This document shows positions 50,377-62,200 of a stretch of DNA of 64,000 bases, one piece after another. The notes under the pieces are model-generated. The model did not search any database. It was not told where the DNA came from and saw only the letters and a program-made list of their open reading frames with translations. This DNA comes from Suillus spraguei (lineage: Eukaryota; Basidiomycota; Agaricomycetes; Boletales; Suillaceae). The position numbers and the translations under genes are program-made. The stretch covers positions 62,001-126,000 of the forward strand of contig JABCPU010000048.1 in assembly GCA_016800925.1 (NCBI GenBank). The letters are read 5' to 3'. Each line of letters starts with the position of its first letter. The first letter of the stretch is position 1.

Positions 50377-51494
50377 AAAGATTAAAGTCTTCATTGAACG
50401 CACACATTTGTGAGTGTAGATCCAAGATCTAAATTGACTTGAAAAGCCCTCGCATAGTATCCACTCAAACTAGAGGCACCACAGTGAAGAAGACATCATG
50501 TCCATGACTGCATTGAAACCCACTGACATAAAGATCGCACACCCTCCTGATTTCGATGGCGATGGCGACAAAGCTGAATGCTTCCTTATTGCGTGCAAAG
50601 CATACCTTGACCTAAATGATCAAACCTATATGACTGACAAGTCGAAGATCATCTTTGTTACCTCTTTCATGAATGAAGGTAACACCAGAAGCTGGGCGCA
50701 AGGATTCATGAAGAGTGCTCAAGACCCCAACAACAAGAACACTGCCAGTATAGCTGTTGGATACAGAACCTGGACCAACTTTCTTAAGGAGTTTAATGAG
50801 AATTTGAGGCCATTGACCCCAAGGGAACCGCCAAGGCTAAGCTTAAGCAAGGTGGAGACCTTCAAACATACATCACTGACTTCCAAGCCCTGTGTCGACA
50901 AGTGGATGTCTCTGATGATTCCTCCCAGAAACAGTTCTTTATTAATGGACTGAATCAAGGCCTTCTCACAAGTCTCTTCAAAACTGGTATCACTCTTACA
51001 TCATTCAACCAAACCATGAAGCTTTGTGTCATGCATTATACTCAGCTCAAGAGTATCACCTCTTGCCGACCACAGCAGAAGAAGAATAATTTTGGAAGCC
51101 ATCATTATGTGAGCTCCAAAGATAAAGATGCCATGGAGGTGGATCAAATCTATGATGTAAGTGATCCAAATGCATGAGAAAAGGTCAGTGCTTTGGATGC
51201 TGCAAAACCAGACATCGCTTCAGTAATTGCCCCAAAAGGAAGAAGAAGACTCCGATTCAACAGGCAGAGATCAAAGAACTTCCTAAAGAAGATGATGATG
51301 ATGAAACAGTGCGCTGTCTCATAGAGGATTTTTAGCTTGGGGAAACAAGAAATAGACATATGTTTCTCCTAGTGTATTACTAAGACTTGTATGAGCTGTA
51401 GGTGAATGAAAGGAACTTCGCATTCCCATTACCCTTATCTCTCACACTCACTTAAAATTCATCGAATCCATCACTGTCATAGATTCTGGAGCAG

Positions 51495-52249
51495 TGTTAA
51501 ACTGTACCAGGGTAGAGAATCTGAGGGTTTGGCTCGTTCATGCACTGTGCCCTTTCCGAGTAATGCCCCTTATTTCAGGGAGGAGTTATTCGTCCGAAGA
51601 CCCGGAAGGAGTTGCGTGACGGATCCGGGTGTCCGAAGGTGTCAGATATGATACGTCCGAAGGTTATTTGGAACGTAAGGAGAGGACAGAGATTAGGGCT
51701 AGTTTCGGAACGAGTTCCTAACTAGAAACTAACGGAGATAGACTATCCGAAGATAGAGTCGGAGATATAGACTATAGGAATCAATCCTAAGTCTCGGAAG
51801 GTGACTTAAAGCGGAAAGTGGCTTAAGTCCGGAGGAGGCAGAATGAGTAGAATCTAAGATGATATTCAAACTAAGGTTCTACGGAGATCTACAAGTGGTT
51901 TATATACTGTAAGTATCTAAGACGGATAATCAGCAAGTCCGGACCGAGGCTATGTACGAAGTGTAACGGAAGTCTATTAGTTAATGCACAGCAGATCAGT
52001 AAGCATGAATCGGAATGAACACAGGAAACGGATCAGTAACACAGGACAGAAATATAAACAGCTGGAATACCGGAAACAGGAGGAATGACGAAAGGAGATA
52101 GACGCAGATATACACAAGGGAGTTAAGGTGCGAGAAGTGAGCACATTCGGATGGGTGGTCCGGGCAGGATCTGTGGACTGGACGGATATGGAATTGATTG
52201 GATCTGATCAGATATGTCAGATCTGAGATTAGAAGTATGGTATATGACA
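51495..52249. mobile_element. Solo LTR-A inserted in the Gypsy protease
   Basis: TGTTAAACTG...TATATGACA, 755 bp, flanked by the perfect duplication AGCAG (51490-51494 and 52250-52254). Removing it and one repeat rejoins the protease reading frame just after the DSGA active site. Confidence 0.88.
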
Positions 52250-55193
52250 AGCAGCCAGAACCTTCATCTCTGAGGAGTTTGTAAATCTTCATGAAATTAC
52301 ACAATGACGCTTAAAGACACCTTTTCATGTAACAACCGCAGATGGAACTCTAATCAAAGGAGGACCAATAACCCATTACTGCCTATTGGTAGTATGAATC
52401 GATGAATGAACCATGTATGGGAAGTTTAATATCACTAAACTTGGATGACATGATCAAATCCTACTGGGGATTCCTTGGCTGTGCGCCATGAATCCACTTA
52501 TTGATTAGACCACCAAAACACCTTCCCTATCTTGAACTCCAAAATTTGATGAGATTGAGATTAACCTAGATATGGACAGAAGACAAGTGGGGTTACCATT
52601 GGCTTTTCCACATCATGAACAAAAGCCAAAGTGGAAGAATTCGAAACTTCCACAGAAAACATTCACACCATTGATCAAAATGTACAATACACCATTGCTT
52701 GATATTGAGCCGGAACCACCACATGTGTGTGTACTGAGAACACCTTCTCCATCTCCTCACAAAGAAAAGCATGTGCAGGATCATGGAAAGCAAAAAGCCA
52801 ATGAAGAATTACCTGGACGCGATCAGGTTGTACCGAAGCTTTCTTGCTACTTCCCAGAACTCCCTAAGCAACAGTCAATAGATGAGCAGAAGCAGGGAAA
52901 ACAAAAAGCTGATGAAAAACTACCTGGACATGATCGGATCATACCAAAGTTATCTCATTACTTCAAACCACAAACTACTTCTGCTTCCATCAAAGAAATT
53001 CCTGATGAAGAAAACAAGCAGCCTGTGCCAACATCAATCCCAGCAAAAGTTGATGAACAGTTCAACACAATGCAAGGTGTTTGGAGTGCGCCAGAAGTAC
53101 AAGAAGTCTCCTCTTATGACCTCGACGACAGTGAATTCCTAGTGGAGTATGACATTGATGGGAATTGTATGAGGGTAACCGAAGAAGTATCCATGGAAAC
53201 ACCCCTAACATGCGATGGAACCTCTCAACTCGAACAACTCCCTAATTACTCCACCATTTCTCTTCCACCACCGAAGTACAGTAATAAAGCTCAGGAGTTT
53301 GCCACTGAAGAGAAAGAAAAGAAGAAGAAACCATTCGAGGAACTTGTACCTTCCTACCTTCATGACTTTGCCAATATCTTTGCCAAAGATGGGTTGAATA
53401 AGCTTCCTCCCAAATGACCTGGCATTGACCATCATATTGACATGAAACCTGGTGTTGTTCCCAGAACATCTAAAGTTTACCCACTCTCAGAAAAGGAACA
53501 AGTGTCAGTAAAGACCTTTATTGATGAAAATGTTGCCAAGGGCTTTATCTCTGAATAAAAATCGCCTCAAGCTAGTGGCTTCTTTTTTGTTGGAAAGAAA
53601 AGTGGAGAATGATGCCCTTGCCAGGATTACAGGTATATCAATGATTGGACAGTCAAAAATGCTTACCCACTTCCTCTTCTGGTTTCCCTTGTTGCATGCC
53701 TTCACAATGCTCAGTTCTTCACAAAAATGGACATACGATCTGGTTATAATAACATCCGTATTCACCCCGACAATCACTGAAAAGTGGCCTTTACCACTGA
53801 ATTTGGTCTCTACAAACTGAATATAATGTTCTTCAGCCTTTGTAATTCACCAGCCACTTTCCAGGCCTATATGAATCAAACATTCCAGCAGGAAATCAAT
53901 GAAGGATAGATGGTTATTTACATGGTCAACATCCTAATATTTTCGACAACCATAGAAGAACATTGAGAATGAACCAGGCATGTACTGATGAAAATACGGC
54001 AGGAGCACTTATTTTTGAAACCCAAAAAATGCACGTTTGATGCCAATGAAGTGGAGTATCTTGGTATGATTATACGGCCCGGACAAGTTGCCATGGATGA
54101 TGCCAAGACAAAAGGAATCGCCGACTGGCCGATACCTAAAACCATAAAAGATGTTTGATCTTTTCTTGGCTTCTGCAACTTCTATCGCTTATTTATCTCC
54201 CATTATTCTGACATCACACGGCCACTTATCGATCTAATGAAGAAAGATACTCCATTTTCCTGGACAACTCAATGCCAAGACACATTCTTAGACTTGAAAG
54301 AATATTTTACAAAGAAACCAGTATTCTGTAATCCTGATCCCTCTCAGCAATTTGCCATGCCACCAATGCTTCCCTTGTGGCAACAGGCGCAGTCCTGCTG
54401 CAGACTGATGAAAATGGCATATATCATCCATGTGCTTATCTCTCTCAATCACTCAATCCCGCCGAGTGCAACTATCAAATATTCAATAGAGAATTGCTTG
54501 CTGTAATTCATGCCCTTAATGAGTTGTGTTACTATCTTGAAGGAAGTCCACACCAAGTCCTTGTATTCACTGATGATAAGAACCACCTCTATTTCTGCAC
54601 AGCACAGAAACTTACTCGGCAACAAGCACGTTGGCAATTAACCCTTTCCCTTTTTGACATTGAACTCCACCACATCGCTGGTACTAAATTAGCAGTTCCA
54701 GATGCTGTCTCTCATTGTCCAGACTACGATGATGGTTCTCATGATAATGAAAATACTATGCTCCTCCCTGACTCTCTCTTTGTCTGACTTCTTGACAGTG
54801 ATCTTCATGATATACTCACTACTTCTGATCCTTTGGACGATTCTGTGTTCAAAACAGCCTCTGATGCATTGGATGGCATCTGCCTTCCCCCAATGAAATC
54901 TGCTCTTTTGGATTGGAAGGTTACTGACAGTGTTCTCTATTTTAAGGATCATGCCTTTATTCCACCAGATCATTGTGCCACTATTCTCTACCACTATCAT
55001 GATCATCCTACTGCAGGCCATCCTGGCCACTTTAAGATGGAAGAACTTGTGAAACATGAAGCTTGGTGGCCTTCTATGGGTGCTTATATTTGGAAATATG
55101 TCGAGGGTTGCACACTTTGTCAGCAAATGAAAGTGGATACCCATCTGGTCCGACCTCTGCTTACTCCCATTCCCTCATCTGCGACTCACCCGT

Positions 55194-56742
55194 TGACACA
55201 CACCAAACTGGTCTGGTGCATGGCTGACTAAGCACTACTGCAGCTGAGAAATAGTACCAGGACTATAATAGCTTAGTGTTCCTCTATTCAGAAATCAATC
55301 CATGACGCAGAATCGAAAGTTTCTTTTGCTTGTAAAAGTTTGCTTATTATTTCTAATTCATTTTTCATGGGTGTGTTTATGTATGTTTGGCTACAGAAAC
55401 TACTTCATAAGATTCCCACAAGATGTCAGGTGACCCCAGCAAAATAATTACATAGAGTTACCCTGTAGAGAAACCCATGTAACCCACTATGATTCACTCG
55501 CGTCATTTCTATGCATCTACAAAAAGTGCAAATTTATGCTTCAAATATTACATAATTGATATTCCTCCTAGGATAGCCACTAATAGTCACCTGATCTCAA
55601 ATTTATGCATAGCCATCAATATCCCACATGACTTCTTCTCACACCTTTGAGCATATTACACATCAACTATGACAATATTCAATAAATAGGGTAGGCTAGC
55701 ACCCCTACAAAATGTGGGAAAACAGTAGCATAGCCATTCATTTTGTTTATATAAGACCCACCTTTTTGTCAATAAAACAGAGATTTTCTCCCCCTCAGAA
55801 ATATGACTGAGAGTGAAGTGTGACCAGCTCTATCAGTACACTGTCAAGTACATTGTCAACAACAGTAAGATTGGAAGTCTACTCGGTGAGACAGCACTAC
55901 CTTGAGCTCACTGTGTCTGACAACCAGCAAGACAACAAATTTTTTTTCTTTAACAAATTCATTCTAGTTTCTTTCATCATCTTTCTCTCTGTTTTTCTTT
56001 CTCTGTTGTCTGTGTCCTTGCTTCTGTTTCTCTTGAATCTTTCTCTTTGATTACTGATATCTCTCTCTCTTTCAAAGTTTGCTGGTGCTAAGTGTCCTTG
56101 TGTTTCTGATATTTGTGTTGTCTCTTTAGTCCATCTAAGGCCAGAGTAGCTTAGTGGGAGAGACTTTAGGGGTTGACAGTGACACTTGATCTCGCACATC
56201 TGAGTAGCGATACTGAGTTAAGGTCTTCACTGACTGATAGACTCTAGTTATTGAAAGAGGACTTGGTATTGAATTCAAGGACATCCATTCCTGCTAACTG
56301 CTTAATACTCATAGTGAGTTCCTTGGCAGCAGGTTCAATAATAAGCTAGAGATCTCTGAAATAGTAATCAGTCTTGACCAGGGATTCTACCTGCTTGTCT
56401 GAGAAGGTGATTGTTGTAACTTCCCACAAATTGTGGTAGCACAATTTTTGCAAAACACCTGCATTCCGTTGGAGAGAGTAATTCGGCCAGTTACTTCTGT
56501 TTCTTAGTTTGTTCGACTTCTGTGTTTTTCTTTGAAGTTTAGTTGTTTCGAGAATCTTTGTCATTGTCCAAGAGTTTGCTGATCTCACAGAAGTGACTCA
56601 TTTGCTGACCGTAGCCTGGGGAACATAAACAGCCACCCACGTACAACCATGTTATCAGTCATTGGTATTTGTCTGAATCACTGACCGTGGAGATATTTGG
56701 TTTTATAGGTGTTTATCTATAGATCATCTATCTAAGAAGACA
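55194..56742. mobile_element. 1,549-bp unclassified insertion in the Gypsy integrase
   Basis: Starts TGACACACACC and ends CTAAGAAGACA. It is flanked by CCGT at 55190-55193 and 56743-56746. Removing the insert and one repeat restores integrase codons across the junction (ATHP then FSQLSVNLI). TG/CA ends and a short duplication fit an LTR or a small non-autonomous LTR element. I see no terminal inverted repeat and no coding domain; 55950-56120 is T/C-rich. Confidence 0.7.
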
Positions 56743-56929
56743 CCGTTCTCCCAGCTCTCTGTCAATCTGATCACTGATCTCCCTGTCTCAGGAGGCTTTG
56801 ATAGTATCATGGTCGTGGTGGACCCCCCTTGGGTTCCTTCCCAAGCATTTGGAAGTACTGAATCTCTTCTGACCACCAGTTCACAAGGCCCTCTTCTCAT
56901 ATGCATAAAGAAGATATAGCTTCTGTCAA

Positions 56930-57557
56930 CACGATAGTCTCTGTTGAGATGACTTTTGTGCTCGCCAGTAATTGTTGAGTAGCATCAAGCCGATATTTGA
57001 GTATTTGTCTTCATCCCACTGCTTGAAGAATAGATCAAAGAAAACATGATGATGGTAAGGGCTGGCATAGCGAATGACAGGTGCTAGAGCATTGGATGCA
57101 CTAAAAATATGCTTGGCAACACCAAAGTCCTCCAGACCAGTGCCTTTGATGCCAAGTGGGTGATGTTGCATTTGGCAAACATAATTGTGTGCATAGCCAT
57201 GGAATGCATCAATGCACAAGCATGACTGCTTTTCCATGAAGGTGGGACCTAGGGAAGATGCACAAACTGTAGATGTGAACCTGCATCCAATGTCATAGGC
57301 ACCAAGGGTGCGCTCCCCAATGACATCCAATATTTTGGCAACTATTGCAAGAGGGCACTTCACTCTCCAGTACAAAATGAGTGAGGTGACAATGACAAAA
57401 GAAAACACATACAACTTGCCACTTTTAACCATATCAGCATACCATAACATGATACCATGTCTGCAGGCAGCGATAAAGATACCTGTCCCATCAAAGATAG
57501 CCCACATTTTCTTCTTGTCATCATCGTCAGCTTTGGAAATGGTGTGATGGTTGTCAG
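56930..57557 (-). pseudogene. KDZ transposase core fragment
   Basis: One open frame reads NHHTISKADDDDKKK, MWAIFDGTGIFIAACRHGI, YDIGCRFTSTV (as AYDIGC), CLCIDAFHGYAHNYVCQ, GTGLEDFGVAKHIFSASN and VIRYASPYHHHVFFD. These are the central catalytic-core motifs of KDZ transposases, including the segment missing from the copy at 38270-41020. Both ends are cut: the 5' end by the inverted-repeat element at 57558 and the 3' end near 56930. Confidence 0.8.
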
Positions 57558-58442
57558 CACCTGTGTGTCACCATAAACATTACTTATTAGTAACACTGAC
57601 ACTATCGGATGTTTGCTACTAACTAGGGGCGAGAACCTGCGTTGCAGTACTTCAGTGAATCTCTCAGCACTCAGCAGTCACCTTGGTGAAGGGAATATAT
57701 GTTATCTATAATAATGATATATCTAGCGTAGTATCTATTTATGTACCCTCGGAACTTGCCGCCATTAGCATCAGGTAGCCTCTCTGCTGTTTCCCACGTC
57801 TACTACACCATCGAGCTCATCGTCTCGCATGACGAGGTCAATATTTAGCTCAATTCTCATTGTTTCAAGGTCTGTTGTTGTCATCATTGCCATGCGCGAG
57901 TGTTGAATCATTAAAGTCGTGCATGGGTTCCTCATAGTCAAGTCCTACTTCTAGTTGAGCCTCTGCAATGAGGGCGGAGAAGGGACACCTTCACGCACGA
58001 GGACGTCGACATTTTCTTGCGTGCCATAGCTCCTTGTTGTGTGGTCCAGATGTGCGGTGTAGTAGAGTAAAAATGAAGCAAGGTATTGATACTAAGGAAA
58101 TAGAAATATATAGAGACAAAAAAAAGTGCCTTGAAACAATGAGAATTGAGCTAAATATCGAGCTCGTCGTATGAAACGATGAGCGTGATGGTGTAGTGGA
58201 CGTGGGAAACAGCGGAGAGCCTACGTGCGGCTAATGGCGGAAAGCTCCGAGGGTACATAAATAGATACTACGCTAAATATATCATTATTATAGATAACAT
58301 ATATTCCCTTTACCAAGATGACTGCTGAGTGCTGCGAGATTCGCTGAAGTACTGCAGCGCAGGTTCTCGCCCCTAGTTAGTAGCAAACATCCGATAGCGT
58401 CAGTGTTACTAATAAGTAACGTTTATGGTGACACACAGGTGA
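57558..58442. mobile_element. Foldback element with inverted repeats of about 313 bp
   Basis: The left arm 57558-57870 (CACCTGTGTGTCACCATAAAC... to CTCATTGTTTCAAGG) is the inverted copy of 58129-58442. The loop is about 258 bp and has no convincing coding capacity. Arms agree closely apart from scattered substitutions and small indels. It abuts a KDZ core on the left and the duplicated block on the right, and may be a non-autonomous (MITE-like) DNA element. No clear target duplication was found. Confidence 0.8.
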
Positions 58443-58532
58443 GCCTATTTGAGAAGAGTCCGTATAACCTTCAAATCCGTATACTGCTTTGCATCTGAAA
58501 AACAATGCTTCGTATACTTTGGCAATTCCATA

Positions 58533-59973
58533 TTAGTTGGTGGTGGTGGCAGTGAAGTCGGTTCGGGCAAAACCGACGCGAGACCTGCTGGAATCGAACA
58601 CAGTGTAGAAGCGCTCGAGGAATACGTAGCCATTAATAAAGGCATGCACTGCGCCTGTGTCAAGGCTTCTAACGATGAGAAATATGTCGTTGTCATAGCC
58701 ATTAACCATGTAGTTGAGAGAACGAGGCCAGATTTGCGCATTAGAGTTGAATCGGTATGTTTCCTGTGCAAATGGTGAACAAGGGGTGTGAGGGCTGACA
58801 GAATTGATGTACCCCGCCAATATGGAATTTCAAAATATATAGGGCATCGTATTTTGAGTGGTAATCTGGAGAAGACCATTCGCCGGATTCACAACACCGC
58901 CGGTTGCATCCTTGTACCTTTCATAGGCATCTATCGAACGCTGATGAGACCATTGTTACTCCCTGCACTCAAAATACACACCGGAGGCAATGTAAAGAAA
59001 TATGCAACTACAATCCACGACGCCAGTGGTGTAGGGCATGAGTTCTATATCATTGTAGGTGATCCTCTGATTGATACCCCAAAACCGCGATAAGGGGGGA
59101 TAGTGGTGACAGGACTGAAACAAAACATTTACTCTCAGTCTGGATTGATACAGGAGCTGAGGTGCCTTACGTGTATCTAAGTCTGTCACGGTACACAGGG
59201 TCGTATCCACCAAAGGTAAGCTGTCCATGGTTGACTACACCTTGAACGAAGGGCTGGAAAAAGATACTGACAACACGCCGACGAATGGCGTTTTGATTAA
59301 ACAGATAGTCAGTGACAGGCGGGATCGTGCGTTCTCGTGAATTTTGATTTTGTAGGGTGCCGAGGCTTGACATTTGAGGCCCGATGCCAAGGAGACCGTC
59401 AAAACCGAGCGGAGTAGAAGCAACAGCGATTGGCATTTCGGTGATGGAGAGCCCATTAGCATTAGTGAAAGTTAATGAATTTCGAATATAGTTCCTGCTA
59501 ATCGTAGGTATTTTCAACTTATGATTGTTGTATATCATACCTTGCAAGTAATTGACCGCCACAGGCTCTCCAGTGTTGACGCCGGTGGAGCTCACGTACG
59601 GATTGCGGGTGCCAACCCATGTGATCGAGCTAGAGCTGTCGACAATCAAGTTGTCTTCAATAATACGTTAGCAGCCGCATGTTTTCTCAGTGTTGAACTT
59701 ACAGGTTATGGGGGAATTGCCAACGTTAACTGCTACGGTGTAGGCCACGCCAATGTTTGACAAAGGGAAATCAACACGAGCACGTGGGCCAAGTGTACTG
59801 TATTCCCTAGTAAAGGCCGCCATGCGAGCTTCATCGTGCCGCAAGATGTCAGTAACGTTGGAGAATGTTAGCCTCCTGGTCATGGGGAGGGTGATGAGGG
59901 AATTATGAACTTCAACGGGCAATCCCGTGATGGAGGAAACCAGGAGCGCCAACAAGGATAGAACGGAGAACAT
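58533..59973 (-). pseudogene. Aspartic protease-like gene, frameshifted copy
   Basis: Same exon order as 42847-44287, with signal peptide and VDSSSSITWVG intact. Using the same splice sites, exon 4 has 5 extra bases after GTCACC (about 59092-59107), putting DIELMPYTTGVVDCSCIF out of frame. Exon 5 has a 1-base deletion (about 58844-58858). The second catalytic loop is further degraded (DCS). The C-terminal exon ending FTATTTN remains open. A dead copy unless splicing differs. Confidence 0.75.
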
Positions 59974-60189
59974 GACTTACTGGAAAGTCATATCATACTC
60001 GGTTATATACGTGATAGCGAACGCGATGGCAATGTGGAGCACCTTAGCCACGTCGGTCCCCCTCGAAAAAGTGATGACGAGATAGTTACGATGCGAGTCA
60101 TCGCGAGTGCAAGGATTCGACTTCCCATAAATGTGGCAAGAGACTGTTTGCTTTTGATCCTGGCATGTTATTTCTGAATCTCAGTGTTG

Positions 60190-60741
60190 ACCAAAATAGT
60201 CAGTCAGCACTTGACCTGACAACTAGTCGGTGCGTCAGCATCAGAGGACGGATGAATCCTTCGATATTGTAGCCGTGGGAAGTATCAACATTGCAACTTG
60301 CAGAAAGCCTGGGAATCGGAATCGTGGCTATTTTGAAGATGCGGGTAAAACCAGAATTCATTCGGTGTGTAGAATGAAATACTAGTATGGTCTTTGCGGT
60401 TAGTAAATGACAGGCAAGGAAGGTACTGCATATGGGGGTATGCGTGAAGATGAGTGGTGCACTACAAACCAGGGTATCGTTGTGGTCTTGGTATCTGGTC
60501 ATTAGATGAAAGGTTTTGCTTGCAAATTCCAAATACGAGCATACTCTCCCCCTTTCTTCATGAGTTCTTCGTGCGTCCCTTATTCCTGGACAGTTTCATC
60601 GATGTACCTGCAGCGACCGCGTCAATGAGCAATGATGTTCGAGCAGACAGAAACTCACATGTTGTGTAAGATTTCCAAATCGGTGAGTGGAGAATATCAT
60701 GGTCTTGTTGCCCTTCAATTTCCGTAGACGCTCTATTTCCA
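60190..60741 (-). pseudogene. ABC transporter C-terminal remnant, copy 3
   Basis: The minus-strand piece EFASKTFHLMTRYQDHND and flanking sequence are almost identical to 44514-45058. Only the 3' tail of the ATP-binding domain is present; the rest was cut off by the DIRS-like element starting near 60742. Confidence 0.65.
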
Positions 60742-61005
60742 CTATCTATGTGCTGCTGCCGATTTTCGTGACGGAACGAAGAGAATCAGATATATTATCC
60801 AGCTAATGATATCTGATTATACAAATAGTGAGTGTCGCGCAGCTATTTGGGCTTAAAACCCGCAGGGTTTTATGACCCGAAACACCGACCTGTGAAAGTC
60901 CAGGATGAGCCGTGATTCCCAACTCTAAGGAGCCCTGCGACGTGTCAGGCGCAGCATGGACTCCCGCCTCGAAGGAGAAGGGCGAAGTGATGTAAGCTCA
61001 CCTTA
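60742..61005. mobile_element. Terminal non-coding region of the DIRS-like element
   Basis: Begins where the duplicated block ends and runs to the stop codon of the recombinase frame. It contains GGGCTTAAAACCCGCAGGGT and other short palindromic stretches. The complementary end lies outside the window, so exact termini cannot be set. Confidence 0.45.
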
Positions 61006-62200
61006 TCAGCGTATTGGAGGCATAGTATAGCGAGTGAAGGGTTCCAAGGCAGGTGACTCTTGCAGGTAAGGTGCCAAAATTAACGCATGTTTGCGCAAAT
61101 AAATGGTGAACGCTTCGCTCGACCACCTTCCCATAGATTTGACCACATCAAACGGCACTCCTCGAAGCAAATACTCCAAAGTTCCCCCAATTCGTAAGCC
61201 ATGGCTTTTGAGATTTCCTAGTCCTGCTCTTTTAACTATTCCGCTGATCCGTTTCCAGAATTCGGACCTGGTTAATGGTCTCATGCCATTTTTGTGCTTC
61301 CAGGCGAAGAGGTGGCTATCTTGCGAAGGATCGTTGATTAAAAGGTGATTAAGGATAGCGGCTTTGGGGTCCGAGAGATCTTGTTGTTGCGCCCAGTATA
61401 CTCCTTCTCCGGCCATTGCAACTTTGGTGCGTGGCAAAAATATCTTCGTTACTCTAAGTTCATGTCTATCTTCGACGTCCATCTCTAGATTCGAGCGCTT
61501 GACGTTTTTTGTTGGATCAAATGCTTTCATCGACTTGACTGTGAGCTCTCCAGTGCGACATAGGCCATAAAAAACACTCGTCAAACACGCGAATACTGCT
61601 GCATCGAGAGGTGCTGATAGATTTAGATGGGTGCGGATGTCGAGAATGAATTTTACAGTGAAGGGTTCGTGTTTGAGTCGTTTGGAGGTATCCGGAGTGA
61701 GTTCTGATGCGCCATCCAAGGATGCTTTGAGTTCGTCTTGCTGAATCTCCCAAGGCTGACCATGCAGTGTATGCCAAGCTTTAACAGCATAGACGTAGTT
61801 CGATATTGTTTTTCCGGAATAGGACCCGGCGCAACTCGCAACAAAATTCAGCATGGTCCTCGTGTCCACTGGACATCTTTGCTCTTCTGGTACGCTCCTC
61901 TCGTCACAGAAGACGTGAAATACTAAAAGTCCTGCTCCATAACATTCTCTCGTTCCCGGTGCCCATGATAGATTCATTACTGTCAAGACCCGCTGCAGGT
62001 CTTCTTCTGCAATCGCCAGAAAACGTCCATCTGCTCCTCTCGCTATTCTGGTTTCTGACGGAAACCAGAGTTTTAGTCTCTCTCGCGCTAGACAGTGTGG
62101 ACGCAATTGCGAGGGTATTGGTATGAGACCTGTCTTATATGGTAAAGGTTTCGCTATGGGGTCTGGTGGAAGAGGTGCGCTAAAGCGCGAGTCCAGACGG
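61006..62200 (-). CDS. Tyrosine recombinase of a DIRS-like retrotransposon
   Basis: The frame stops at 61006. The recombinase domain (about 390 aa) begins near 62200: an N-terminal SAM-like core-binding part (SWAPGTRECYGAGLLVFHVFC, VYAVKAWHTLHGQPW), then the catalytic part with Arg in YGLCRTGELTV, HGLRIGG (H-x-x-R), MGRWSSEAF and the Tyr in IYLRKHAL. These match the R...HxxR...(H/W)...Y set of tyrosine recombinases. No stop is found upstream in this frame as far as 63978, so it overlaps the whole visible reverse-transcriptase frame. Known role: integrates circular cDNA. Intact as far as seen. Confidence 0.85.

Larger units (their letters stand above)
50498..56815 (+). pseudogene. Dead Ty3/Gypsy retrotransposon gag-pol with two insertions
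   Basis: Gag begins at the ATG at 50498 and shifts frame near 50808. A CCHC-like knuckle (CFGCCKTRHRFSNC) lies near 51200 and the protease motif VIDSGA near 51480, where a solo LTR-A is inserted. After 52254 come protease and linker sequences with stops, then reverse transcriptase ([34 protein letters not shown], the catalytic loop changed from YMDD to YMVN, FLKPKKCTF), RNase H (LLAVIHALNELCYYLEGS, VFTDDKNH), and the integrase HHCC zinc region (HYHDHPTAGHPGHF...CTLCQQMK). Integrase is split at 55193 by a 1,549-bp insert, resumes at 56743 (SQLSVNLITDLPVSGGFDSI) and ends near 56815. Multiple stops and the lost RT aspartates mean it is inactive. Confidence 0.85.
58462..60741. repeat. Segmental duplication, copy 2
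   Basis: Matches 42777-45058 along its whole length with scattered substitutions and small indels. It is bounded on the left by the foldback element (ends 58442) and on the right by the DIRS-like element (from about 60742). Confidence 0.85.

Noticed and set aside
58449..58778. Plus-strand frame across the protease C-terminus (and its twin at 42619-43098)
   Set aside because: It is antisense to the protease exons and reproduces no known family. The minus strand carries the A1 motifs.
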